DNA of 5,395 nt, from contig USEW01000127.1 in assembly GCA_900553845.1 (NCBI GenBank), positions 1 through 5,395 on the forward strand, read 5' to 3'. Of this stretch, positions 1-5,355 are shown one piece after another (position 1 is the stretch's first letter; every line of letters starts with the position of its first letter). The notes under the pieces were generated by a model. The model had not been told where the DNA came from and did not search any database. It saw nothing but the letters and a program-made list of their open reading frames with translations. The position numbers and the translations under genes were made by a program. The stretch is from an uncultured bacterium. GTDB taxonomy: Bacteria; Cyanobacteriota; Vampirovibrionia; Gastranaerophilales; Gastranaerophilaceae.

Positions 1-41
1 TTCTTAAAGGTTATGTTGCTGTTTATAGAATTGATTTTCAA
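1..41 (-). CDS. 5' end of a further small-protein gene, TTG start, cut by the window edge
   Basis: Reading leftwards from a TTG at 41-39, thirteen codons stay open to the window edge and give M-K-I-N-S-I-N-S-N-I-T-F-K. This is nearly the same N-terminal pattern as the proteins starting at 568 (MKINSF...), 1646 (MINSLNN...NTFKSQ) and 2348 (MRINNIN...), and that similarity is the main reason to call it a gene. The TTG start lies 6 nt after the stop of the preceding small gene. A purine-rich stretch (AAAGATAG) sits immediately upstream, and a better GGAG lies 18 nt away inside the preceding gene, so initiation may be coupled. Nothing can be said about function because only the leader is visible. 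Confidence 0.5.
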   Translation of the reverse strand, partial: MKINSINSNITFK

Positions 42-47
42 CTATCT

Positions 48-245
48 TTATTTTTTATTCTCCTTTTTAAATTTTTCCTTTATTAATTTATCTATTCTTT
101 TAGCTGTAAATATATAACTTATTTCGTTAGCCGCAAGTGAAAATCCTATTAAAGATATGAGAACATTAGTTATATTATTAAAAGTATTACCTTTGTTAGG
201 AAAAATTTTCATTTTATATTTTTTGACAATAAGTTGTTCAAACAT
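48..245 (-). CDS. Small single-helix membrane protein, unknown function
   Basis: This 65-aa protein matches no family I recognise. It has one clear hydrophobic segment (about residues 26-46, rich in I, L, F and A) followed by a strongly basic tail (KRIDKLIKEKFKKENKK), so it is probably anchored in the inner membrane with the tail in the cytoplasm. The start is uncertain. I chose ATG 245, with a weak AGG 10 nt upstream. TTG 251 and ATG 212 are alternatives, and the last would give MKIFPNKGNTFNN, closer to the N-terminal style of its neighbours. The frame stays open upstream as far as a TAG at 332-330, through the repeat-like stretch at 273-349, so the original 5' end may have been altered by that element. 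Coding status is moderately supported by the membrane-protein-like composition. Confidence 0.5.
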   Translation of the reverse strand: MFEQLIVKKYKMKIFPNKGNTFNNITNVLISLIGFSLAANEISYIFTAKRIDKLIKEKFKKENKK

Positions 246-272
246 TGTCAATATGCCTAAGAAAACATTAAA

Positions 273-349
273 AAAGGGGACAGGTTGATATTCAAAAATA
301 CCCGGATTAATTTTCCCCGTTGCTCTTGCCTAAATTGTGTCTTGTTTCA
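273..349. repeat. Possible dispersed repeat / REP-like remnant
   Basis: This stretch is visibly richer in G and C runs than its surroundings (AAAAAGGGGACAGG, ACCCGG, TTCCCCG) and lies between two small genes. GGGGA at 276-280 can pair with TCCCC at 314-318, and shorter inner pairings (TATT 289-292 with AATA 297-300) are possible, giving an imperfect hairpin. The text around GGGGACAGGTTGATATT resembles sequence I associate with flanks of Y1-type (IS200/RAYT) transposases, but that is from memory. No transposase is present here. It might instead be a degenerate hairpin or terminator for the 73-aa gene, although no U-run follows on the minus strand where one would be expected. Confidence 0.3.
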
Positions 350-568
350 ATTGGTGAACAACCATTGGATATTAGGATATGCAAGGTTAAACCCTTCTGC
401 TTCATACTTAAGAAAGTCAGGGGCATTTGAAGGGTCATTATAAATTTTATAAGCATAATCATTATCTTCTTTGTGTTTTATATATTCTCTATATTGCTTT
501 CTTTTTTCAACTTTGTAATTTTCATCCGAGCTATGAAATGAAAGATAATGAAAACTATTTATTTTCAT
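347..568 (-). CDS. Small hydrophilic protein, unknown function, start overlaps previous gene
   Basis: The product is a 73-aa protein beginning MKINSFHYLSF, the same N-terminal style as its neighbours. It has no hydrophobic segment. The middle is rich in K, E, Y and D (KRKQYREYIKHKEDNDYAYK) and is probably a helical, soluble, cytoplasmic region. No family is recognised. The ATG at 568 overlaps the last codons of the 177-aa gene by 14 nt and has no Shine-Dalgarno of its own, so translation is probably coupled to the upstream gene. The C-terminus (about PNIQWLFTN) runs into the repeat-like stretch at 273-349, and the protein may have been shortened by it. The next stop in frame is TGA at 349-347. 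Confidence 0.6.
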   Translation of the reverse strand: MKINSFHYLSFHSSDENYKVEKRKQYREYIKHKEDNDYAYKIYNDPSNAPDFLKYEAEGFNLAYPNIQWLFTN

Positions 569-1088
569 TTATTTGTGTATTATTTTCTTTTTTATAATTA
601 TTATAGGCTATTGCATTATTTACGATACTTGCAATTGCACCAAATGATGTTAAAACACCAAGCCCAATTTTCATTGCTTTTTTATTTGACAAATTTTTTT
701 TATCGAGATCTTTTACAAAGAAAGCTGAAAGTAAGCTAAAACTTAATTCTGTTAGCTGTTTTAAAGCAAGCATTCCTTTAACTTTTTTTAGATTATTTTC
801 TTTATTCTTGTTATCTTCTTTAATCTTAATTTCTCCAATATTTACACCTGCAAAAACAATTGAGGATAATACAAGAAGTGCTTTTAAAAATTTTTCATCC
901 TTTTTTAAACTTGTATATGCCGATATTGAAATCGGCAAATCAATTAATATATTTTTACCATAATGAAACGGATATTTTAACTTAATATCTGTTTCATTAT
1001 TATTTAAATTTTGAGTTTTAAAATTTTTATTATTTTGTCCAAAAGAATTATTTTTGTAATATGTTCGTAAAGGATTTAAATTTGTCAT
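555..1088 (-). CDS. Three-hydrophobic-segment membrane protein, unknown function (probable paralogue of the gene upstream)
   Basis: The product is a 177-aa protein of no recognised family. The first about 35 residues are asparagine-rich and contain two short F motifs (NNSFGQNN and NNFKTQN-like, residues about 13-27). Hydrophobic segments lie at about 67-85, 105-125 and 139-162. They are joined by a lysine/asparagine-rich loop (about 88-103) and end in a polar tail, so a membrane protein is likely. The order of segments and the C-terminal pattern (I-V-N-N-A-I-A-Y-N-N-Y-K-K) resemble the adjacent 182-aa protein (L-I-N-K-S-I-Y-D-K-Y-N-K), suggesting an old tandem duplication. The start at 1088 is supported by GGAG at 1100-1097 with 8-nt spacing. 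It begins 15 nt after the preceding stop, and its own stop overlaps the next start, all consistent with an operon. Confidence 0.8.
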   Translation of the reverse strand: MTNLNPLRTYYKNNSFGQNNKNFKTQNLNNNETDIKLKYPFHYGKNILIDLPISISAYTSLKKDEKFLKALLVLSSIVFAGVNIGEIKIKEDNKNKENNLKKVKGMLALKQLTELSFSLLSAFFVKDLDKKNLSNKKAMKIGLGVLTSFGAIASIVNNAIAYNNYKKENNTQINENK

Positions 1089-1096
1089 AATAAGGT

Positions 1097-1100
1097 CTCC
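1097..1100 (-). promoter_or_regulatory. Shine-Dalgarno for the 177-aa gene
   Basis: GGAG on the minus strand lies 8 nt before ATG 1088, in the 15-nt gap after the stop of the 182-aa gene. It fixes the start of the 177-aa gene at 1088. Confidence 0.6.
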
Positions 1101-1103
1101 ATC

Positions 1104-1652
1104 TTAAACTAATTTCTTTTGCGAACAATTTTTTTGCAAGCTTTTATTGTATTTATCGTATATTGATTTATTAATTAATCCGCTCAAAAGACAATTTAAA
1201 CCTGATATAATTCCAACACAAACCAAAGTTTCTTTTATATTATTTTTTATATTTTCTTTTTTTCCTGTCATCATACAACCTAAGAATACAAGTGCCGGCA
1301 CTAAAAGAGTTTCAAAAAAAGTATTTTTAATTAAAGCTTTTTTGACTGTTTCTTTTTCATCATTATTATTTTTAATTTTTACTTCTTGTTTTGATTTTTT
1401 TCCACCCGACTTCATAAAAGCCAATGCAATAGCTAATAAACTACCTCCAATGGCTTCAAATGGTGTCAATTGTTTTAAACTCTTAAAACCTGAATTTGCA
1501 ACTTTAATTGTTGCAAATTCAGTAGCAAAAAAAGCCGCGTCTTTTAATATTTTTATTTTAGGTTCTTCTATTGTGACAATTTTTGAATTTTGAGATTTGA
1601 AAGTATTAATATTATTGTTTCTATAATTATTTAAAGAATTAATCATAAACAT
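1104..1652 (-). CDS. Three-hydrophobic-segment membrane protein, unknown function
   Basis: The product is a 182-aa protein of no recognised family. The N-terminus is asparagine-rich and holds the local signature (MINSLNNYRNNNINTFKSQN, residues 3-22). After an alanine/phenylalanine-rich stretch at about 38-55, hydrophobic segments lie at about 63-81, 110-129 and 140-160. They are separated by strongly basic, asparagine-rich loops (about 82-108 and 130-139), and a lysine-rich tail follows, so it is probably an inner-membrane protein with cytoplasmic loops. There are two possible starts: ATG 1652, only 4 nt after AAGAGG (1662-1657), and ATG 1646, 10 nt after it. The second gives the M-I-N-S form shared with neighbours and may be the true start. 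It lies 16 nt downstream of the DUF697-like gene and 15 nt upstream of the 177-aa gene. Confidence 0.8.
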   Translation of the reverse strand: MFMINSLNNYRNNNINTFKSQNSKIVTIEEPKIKILKDAAFFATEFATIKVANSGFKSLKQLTPFEAIGGSLLAIALAFMKSGGKKSKQEVKIKNNNDEKETVKKALIKNTFFETLLVPALVFLGCMMTGKKENIKNNIKETLVCVGIISGLNCLLSGLINKSIYDKYNKSLQKNCSQKKLV

Positions 1653-1656
1653 TCAA

Positions 1657-1662
1657 CCTCTT
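1657..1662 (-). promoter_or_regulatory. Shine-Dalgarno for the 182-aa gene (start ambiguous)
   Basis: AAGAGG on the minus strand is followed by two in-frame ATGs at 1652 (4-nt gap) and 1646 (10-nt gap). Neither spacing is ideal, so the motif supports the gene but does not settle which ATG is used. Confidence 0.5.
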
Positions 1663-1668
1663 TTCTAT

Positions 1669-2280
1669 CTATGCATGTTTTTTACAATATTTTATAGTCG
1701 CTTCACCAATGGCTTTTGTGCCTGTTGTGGCAATAGATGTTTTTATAATTGTGCCAATTCCTGGGATTTGACTTGCAACTTCTGAGGCTGTTTCAGCAAC
1801 TCCTCTTGCAGCAACTTCTTTTGCTCCTTCTTCAACAGCTTCTAATGCTTCTTTTGCAAGATTACCACCAACAAGACTTGCACCTAATCCTACATTCTTT
1901 AGCACTTTTGGCAACTCTCTTTCATTCATATGATAAGCATCTAACGCAATTTCTTTAACCATTTCTTGTTGTTGATTTGCAAGAAAAACAGAATCAGCAA
2001 ATGGAATTTGTCCTATAGTTGCTGCTGTTGAAAAAGATTTTGTAGCATATTTATTAACAATTTGTCTTGCTTTACGTTCTCGTGGAGTACTTGGTTCTGT
2101 AAAAATCTCCTTTATTCCCTCATGTGCTGATGCAGTTAATTCTCCAAAACCTTCAGCGACATCATCTAAAAATGACAAAACATCATCAAAAAAATCAAAC
2201 GGTGCACCAAATGAAACTTTATCTTTTTGATTCATCGCCTGGTTGTTCATCTTCATGCCAAAACTTGTCATATGATTCAT
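1669..2280 (-). CDS. DUF697-like protein without GTPase domain; N-terminus probably frameshifted
   Basis: The 203-aa frame begins at ATG 2280. Residues about 72-117 (I-V-N-K-Y-A ... Q-I-P-F-A-D ... M-V-K-E-I-A) and about 170-200 (S-Q-I-P-G-I-G-T ... A-I-G-E-A-T-I-K-Y) resemble the DUF697 domain found at the C-terminus of YcjF-like and some GTPase proteins. No P-loop or other GTPase motif is present. Between the two blocks is an alanine/glutamate-rich helical stretch (about 141-168). Residues 28-60 are acidic and probably helical. Glycine/alanine-rich segments around 84-100 and 129-141 and at the C-terminus could associate with membrane. ATG 2280 has no Shine-Dalgarno. A much better start lies at 2348 but is out of frame (see 2301-2348), so the intact protein may be 227 aa. 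Function is unknown, and the family call rests on pattern memory. Confidence 0.75.
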   Translation of the reverse strand: MNHMTSFGMKMNNQAMNQKDKVSFGAPFDFFDDVLSFLDDVAEGFGELTASAHEGIKEIFTEPSTPRERKARQIVNKYATKSFSTAATIGQIPFADSVFLANQQQEMVKEIALDAYHMNERELPKVLKNVGLGASLVGGNLAKEALEAVEEGAKEVAARGVAETASEVASQIPGIGTIIKTSIATTGTKAIGEATIKYCKKHA

Positions 2281-2300
2281 ATTTGTTTTGGTTCTAGAAG

Positions 2301-2348
2301 CTACGTTTGTTTGTTTGTTACTCCCAAATTAATATTATTGATTCTCAT
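2301..2348 (-). other. Out-of-frame true start of the DUF697-like gene: ATG, 15 codons, then TAG
   Basis: ATG 2348 follows a strong AAGGAGG at 9-nt spacing and encodes M-R-I-N-N-I-N-L-G-V-T-N-K-Q-T before a TAG at 2303-2301. The first nine residues match the N-terminal style of neighbouring proteins, so this is probably the authentic start. The downstream body is in another frame, because 68 nt (not a multiple of 3) separate ATG 2348 from ATG 2280. Adding 4 nt in the CAAA tract would join the two, with V-A-S-R-T-K-T-N filling the gap. As written, the body could be made only by re-initiation at ATG 2280, 20 nt after the TAG, or by frameshifting. Confidence 0.6.
2305..2319. repeat. Tetranucleotide repeat, (CAAA) 3.75 copies on the minus strand
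   Basis: GTTTGTTTGTTTGTT on the plus strand is 15 nt of perfect period 4. It sits inside the 5' end of the DUF697-like gene, exactly between the out-of-frame start and the body. Gain of one unit, or loss of two, restores a single open frame. The tract is short for a classical phase-variation repeat. Confidence 0.85.
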
Positions 2349-2357
2349 GCTCTTTTC

Positions 2358-2364
2358 CCTCCTT
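2358..2364 (-). promoter_or_regulatory. Strong Shine-Dalgarno upstream of ATG 2348
   Basis: AAGGAGG on the minus strand with 9-nt spacing to ATG 2348 is the best ribosome-binding site in the window. It argues that translation of the DUF697-like gene is meant to start at 2348, not at 2280. Upstream, the 93 nt to the fliI stop are very AT-rich. They contain a possible -10 (TATAAA in TTTTATATAAATG) but no well-spaced -35, so a separate promoter is only a possibility. No GC-rich terminator hairpin is visible after fliI. Confidence 0.75.
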
Positions 2365-2457
2365 TAATAATTAAAACATGACCAATTACATTTATATAAA
2401 AACCATAAAAAAATAATTTGCCAGTTTGAAAGAAATTTTTAATAAAAGTTTACAAAT

Positions 2458-3795
2458 TTAAATATCAACACCTTTCATCATATCAATTAAAGTGTTAATT
2501 GTTGTTTGCATTGTAACAGAATCTGATGTTCTTTGTTGAAGAAATGCGTTTACTTTGGGTATCATTTCAATAGCCGTATCAAGCTTAGGGTTTGAACCTG
2601 GTGTATACATACCGACATCAATCAGGTCCTTATTTTCACGGTACATAGCAAGGATTTTTCTCAACTTATAAGCAGCTTCTTTTTGCTCGTTTGAAACAAT
2701 AGAAGTAAACAAACGAGAAATGCTACCTAAGATGTCAATAGCCGGGTAATGGTTCATTTCGGCAACTTTACGTGATAAAAACACGTGTCCATCGACAATC
2801 CCGCGGACGGTATCAACAATCGGGTCATTAATATCATCCCCTTCCATAAGAACTGTATAAAAAGCTGTTATTGAACCTTTTTCACTATTACCTGTTCTTT
2901 CTAAAACTTTTTGCAGCCAGGAAAATATAGAAGGAGGGTATCCTTTCATAGTGGGCGGTTCACCAATTGAAAGTCCAACTTCCCTTCCTGCCATAGCACA
3001 ACGTGTAACTGTATCAGTCATTAAAAATACTTTTTTACCCTGGTCACGAAAGTGTTCACAAACAGCAGTAGCTGTAAGCAAACATTTCATACGTATTAAT
3101 GGCGGCTGGTCACCTGTTGAGCAAACAAGTACTGATTTTTTCATACCCTCAGGTCCTAAAGCATCCTCAACAAATTCTTTAACTTCACGTCCGCGTTCTC
3201 CAATTAGTGCAATTACGTTTATATCAGCATCGGAGTTTCTTGCAATCATACCAAGAAGTGTACTTTTTCCAACCCCTGAACCGGCAAATAATCCCATACG
3301 CTGTCCGCAGCCAAAAGTCAATGTGGAATCAATAGCACGTACACCTGTAGAAAACATATCTTTTATAATCGGACGTTCAAACGCACCCGGTGGGTCATTA
3401 TCAACCTTTATCCATTTTGCATTTGTTGTATCAAGCGGCATATTGTCAATAGGTTCACCAAGCGGGTTTATTAATCTGCCAAGAAGAAAGTCACCAACTG
3501 GAATCATGATGGGGCGACCTGTTGATGTTACAAGACTCCCTTGCCCTATTCCTGCTCCATCGTATAAAAGCATAAGCTGAGCAGCATCGCCTTTAAAGGC
3601 AACAACTTCTGCTGCTTTTTTTTGTCCTTCATCTGTTTCAATATAGCACAAATCACCGATTTTTAACCCAGGTAATTTTACATCAACCGTTAAACCTAAA
3701 AGTTTTGCTACAGTACCTTTAAAACTATATAATTTAACGTTATCTAACGTATTTTTAACATTATCTTTTAATTTTTCAACTTCATTTTGTTGCAT
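2458..3795 (-). CDS. fliI: FliI/SctN-type flagellar or type III export ATPase
   Basis: This 445-aa protein has the usual length for the family. It is the cytoplasmic hexameric ATPase that helps unfold and feed substrates into the flagellar (or injectisome) export gate. Visible features, in order, are: a beta-barrel-like N-terminal domain (about 22-95); Walker A AGSGVGKST (171-179, K177); GERGRE (199-204, with E200 at the catalytic-glutamate position); Walker B VFLMTD (256-261); the DTVTRCAMAGRE...GEPPT block (261-282), typical of FliI/SctN rather than F1 subunits; and the alpha/beta ATPase signature PAIDILGSIS (351-360) followed by arginine-finger candidate R361. Nothing essential is missing. 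It starts 22 nt after the manC stop with only a weak AGGA about 13 nt upstream, so it probably shares the manC transcript. Flagellar versus injectisome cannot be settled here because no other export genes are in the window. Confidence 0.93.
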   Translation of the reverse strand: MQQNEVEKLKDNVKNTLDNVKLYSFKGTVAKLLGLTVDVKLPGLKIGDLCYIETDEGQKKAAEVVAFKGDAAQLMLLYDGAGIGQGSLVTSTGRPIMIPVGDFLLGRLINPLGEPIDNMPLDTTNAKWIKVDNDPPGAFERPIIKDMFSTGVRAIDSTLTFGCGQRMGLFAGSGVGKSTLLGMIARNSDADINVIALIGERGREVKEFVEDALGPEGMKKSVLVCSTGDQPPLIRMKCLLTATAVCEHFRDQGKKVFLMTDTVTRCAMAGREVGLSIGEPPTMKGYPPSIFSWLQKVLERTGNSEKGSITAFYTVLMEGDDINDPIVDTVRGIVDGHVFLSRKVAEMNHYPAIDILGSISRLFTSIVSNEQKEAAYKLRKILAMYRENKDLIDVGMYTPGSNPKLDTAIEMIPKVNAFLQQRTSDSVTMQTTINTLIDMMKGVDI

Positions 3796-3817
3796 ACAAT
3801 AAAGTCGTTCCTATATT

Positions 3818-5287
3818 TTAAACCCGACCATACATGTCAGATAGACGTACTATATCATTTTCATCTAAAATATCGCCTTTTTGAACTTCAAGAATTTTTA
3901 AAGGTTTATTAGTTGGATTTTGAAGCGAATGGGTTTCTTTTATTTTTATATCAATACTTTCACCGGGTGTTAAATTATATTCTATATCATCTTTAACCAC
4001 AATAGCATTTCCTTCTAAAACCACCCAGTGTTCGCTTCTATGAAAATGATACTGAAGACTTAATTTCGCATGTGGATTAACACATATACATTTTGTCAAA
4101 AAACCTTCACCCTCTTGAAGTACCGAATAATATCCCCAAGGACGATAAACGGTTTTATGGACTTTATGTGTTTCATCATTTATATCTTTTAATTTTTCAT
4201 ATATTTTTTTAACTTCATTTGATTTTGATTTATCACAAACAAGAAGGGCATCTTCTGTTTCAACAATGCAAGTGTTATTTAAACCTATCGTTGTTACAAG
4301 TTTTGATGTTGCATATACAAATGAATCTTTTGAATCAATATCAATTACATTGCCCAAAAAACAATTATTATTTTCATCTTTTTTAGAATTTTCATAAATA
4401 GCTTCCCAAGAGCCCAAATCCATCCAATCACATTCAAGTTCTAACATAACTGTTTTTTTTGATTTTTCAATTAACGCATAATCAATTGAAATATTAGGCA
4501 AATTTTCAAAAACGTTATATTGAATATTGGGTGAATTATTTTCCTCAATGTGTGCTTTTTCAATTATGTCAAAAATTTCCTTTGAATGTTTTTTCATTTC
4601 ATTTTTAAAAACAGAAGCTTTGAACAAGTACATTCCACTATTAACAAACCAATTTTTTTCTCTAACTATATCATTGCAAATTTGTGAATCAGGTTTTTCA
4701 ATAAATTCGACAACTTTTCTAGCTGTTTCAACTTGTTGGGATAACTGTTTATTCTTTTTAACTTTTATATATCCCAAACCTTCATCAGCTTTTTTAGGTT
4801 TTGTTCCAAACATAACAATATTGCCATTTGCTGCTAAATCAACTGCTTTATTAAATGTTATAGCAAAACTATTTATGTCATCAATTGTGTTATCAGAGGC
4901 CGTTACAAAAATGATAGGATCCTGATTTTTACGGCTTAAGAAATTACATACGTATTTTACACCCAAAGCAATAGCTGAAGCTGTATTTTTTGATATAGGT
5001 TCTGTTATTATTTTATAATCATTTTCTCTAAAATATTTTTCCTTAAAGATTTCAAGTTGAGCTTTTATACCATTTTGATGTTTGATATTTGTGACTGTTA
5101 GTATATTTTTATCATCAACATTCAACGTAAGGCGCTTAAATGTATTTTGAAACAAAGTTTCATTTTCGTCTTTATTAAAGTTTTGAAGCTGTTTGGGATA
5201 CATTTCACGACTTAGCGGCCATAAACGCGACCCGCTTCCACCTGCTAATATTAATGCATAAATATTATTATCTTTACTACAAGTCAT
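3818..5287 (-). CDS. manC: Mannose-1-phosphate guanylyltransferase / mannose-6-phosphate isomerase
   Basis: This 489-aa bifunctional cytoplasmic enzyme is of normal length for the fused type II family. It isomerises fructose-6-phosphate to mannose-6-phosphate and joins mannose-1-phosphate with GTP to make GDP-mannose, the precursor for mannose-, fucose- or rhamnose-containing surface glycans. The nucleotidyltransferase half (about 8-300) shows GGSGSRLWPLSR (16-27) and PKQ (31-33), FIEKP (195-199), NSGMYLF (216-222), SIDYALIE (267-274) and DWMDLGSW (287-294). The isomerase cupin (about 380-489) shows RPWGYYSVL (382-390), metal-site candidates in QYHFHRSEHW (412-421) and the closing EVQKGDILDENDIVR. 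A usual PSDH/PADH-type motif reads ASDN (130-133). A phosphomannomutase would also be needed and is not in the window. The start at 5287 lies just downstream of a consensus promoter but has only a weak Shine-Dalgarno. Confidence 0.95.
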   Translation of the reverse strand: MTCSKDNNIYALILAGGSGSRLWPLSREMYPKQLQNFNKDENETLFQNTFKRLTLNVDDKNILTVTNIKHQNGIKAQLEIFKEKYFRENDYKIITEPISKNTASAIALGVKYVCNFLSRKNQDPIIFVTASDNTIDDINSFAITFNKAVDLAANGNIVMFGTKPKKADEGLGYIKVKKNKQLSQQVETARKVVEFIEKPDSQICNDIVREKNWFVNSGMYLFKASVFKNEMKKHSKEIFDIIEKAHIEENNSPNIQYNVFENLPNISIDYALIEKSKKTVMLELECDWMDLGSWEAIYENSKKDENNNCFLGNVIDIDSKDSFVYATSKLVTTIGLNNTCIVETEDALLVCDKSKSNEVKKIYEKLKDINDETHKVHKTVYRPWGYYSVLQEGEGFLTKCICVNPHAKLSLQYHFHRSEHWVVLEGNAIVVKDDIEYNLTPGESIDIKIKETHSLQNPTNKPLKILEVQKGDILDENDIVRLSDMYGRV

Positions 5288-5325
5288 AAATCTTAACCCG
5301 AAAACACTACTAATCCCATAATTTA

Positions 5326-5355
5326 ATTATATATGAATCAATATATGATTGTCAA
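5326..5355 (-). promoter_or_regulatory. Sigma-70-type promoter for manC (-fliI)
   Basis: On the minus strand TTGACA (5355-5350) is separated by 18 bp from TATAAT (5331-5326); both boxes are perfect consensus. Transcription should start near 5319, giving a leader of about 32 nt to ATG 5287. Two copies of ATATATGA (plus strand 5329-5336 and 5341-5348), 12 bp apart, fall within the spacer and -10 region. Confidence 0.7.

Noticed and set aside
1147..1593. Plus-strand open frame opposite the 182-aa gene
   Set aside because: The minus-strand gene has operon spacing, a Shine-Dalgarno and the local N-terminal signature; the plus-strand frame is Phe/Ser-rich, as expected for the complement of a Lys/Asn-rich gene.
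1749..1958. Plus-strand Leu/Gln-rich open frame opposite the DUF697-like gene
   Set aside because: The low-complexity Leu/Gln run is the complement of Ala/Glu-rich codons on the minus strand.
2366..2457. Possible promoter or terminator between fliI and the DUF697-like gene
   Set aside because: Only AT-rich sequence with a TATAAA-like box and no -35 at a proper distance; no GC-containing hairpin with a T-run.
2951..3580. Long plus-strand open frame (about 209 codons) opposite fliI
   Set aside because: It is antiparallel to a gene with all the diagnostic ATPase motifs; its translation has no recognisable domain and no ribosome-binding site.
4527..4925. Plus-strand open frame opposite manC
   Set aside because: It is a shadow of a well-supported gene, with no initiation signals.
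5293..5319. Eight-residue mini-ORF (MGLVVFSG) in the manC leader on the minus strand, a possible leader peptide
   Set aside because: Its ATG coincides with the predicted transcription start and there is no ribosome-binding site or attenuator hairpin.
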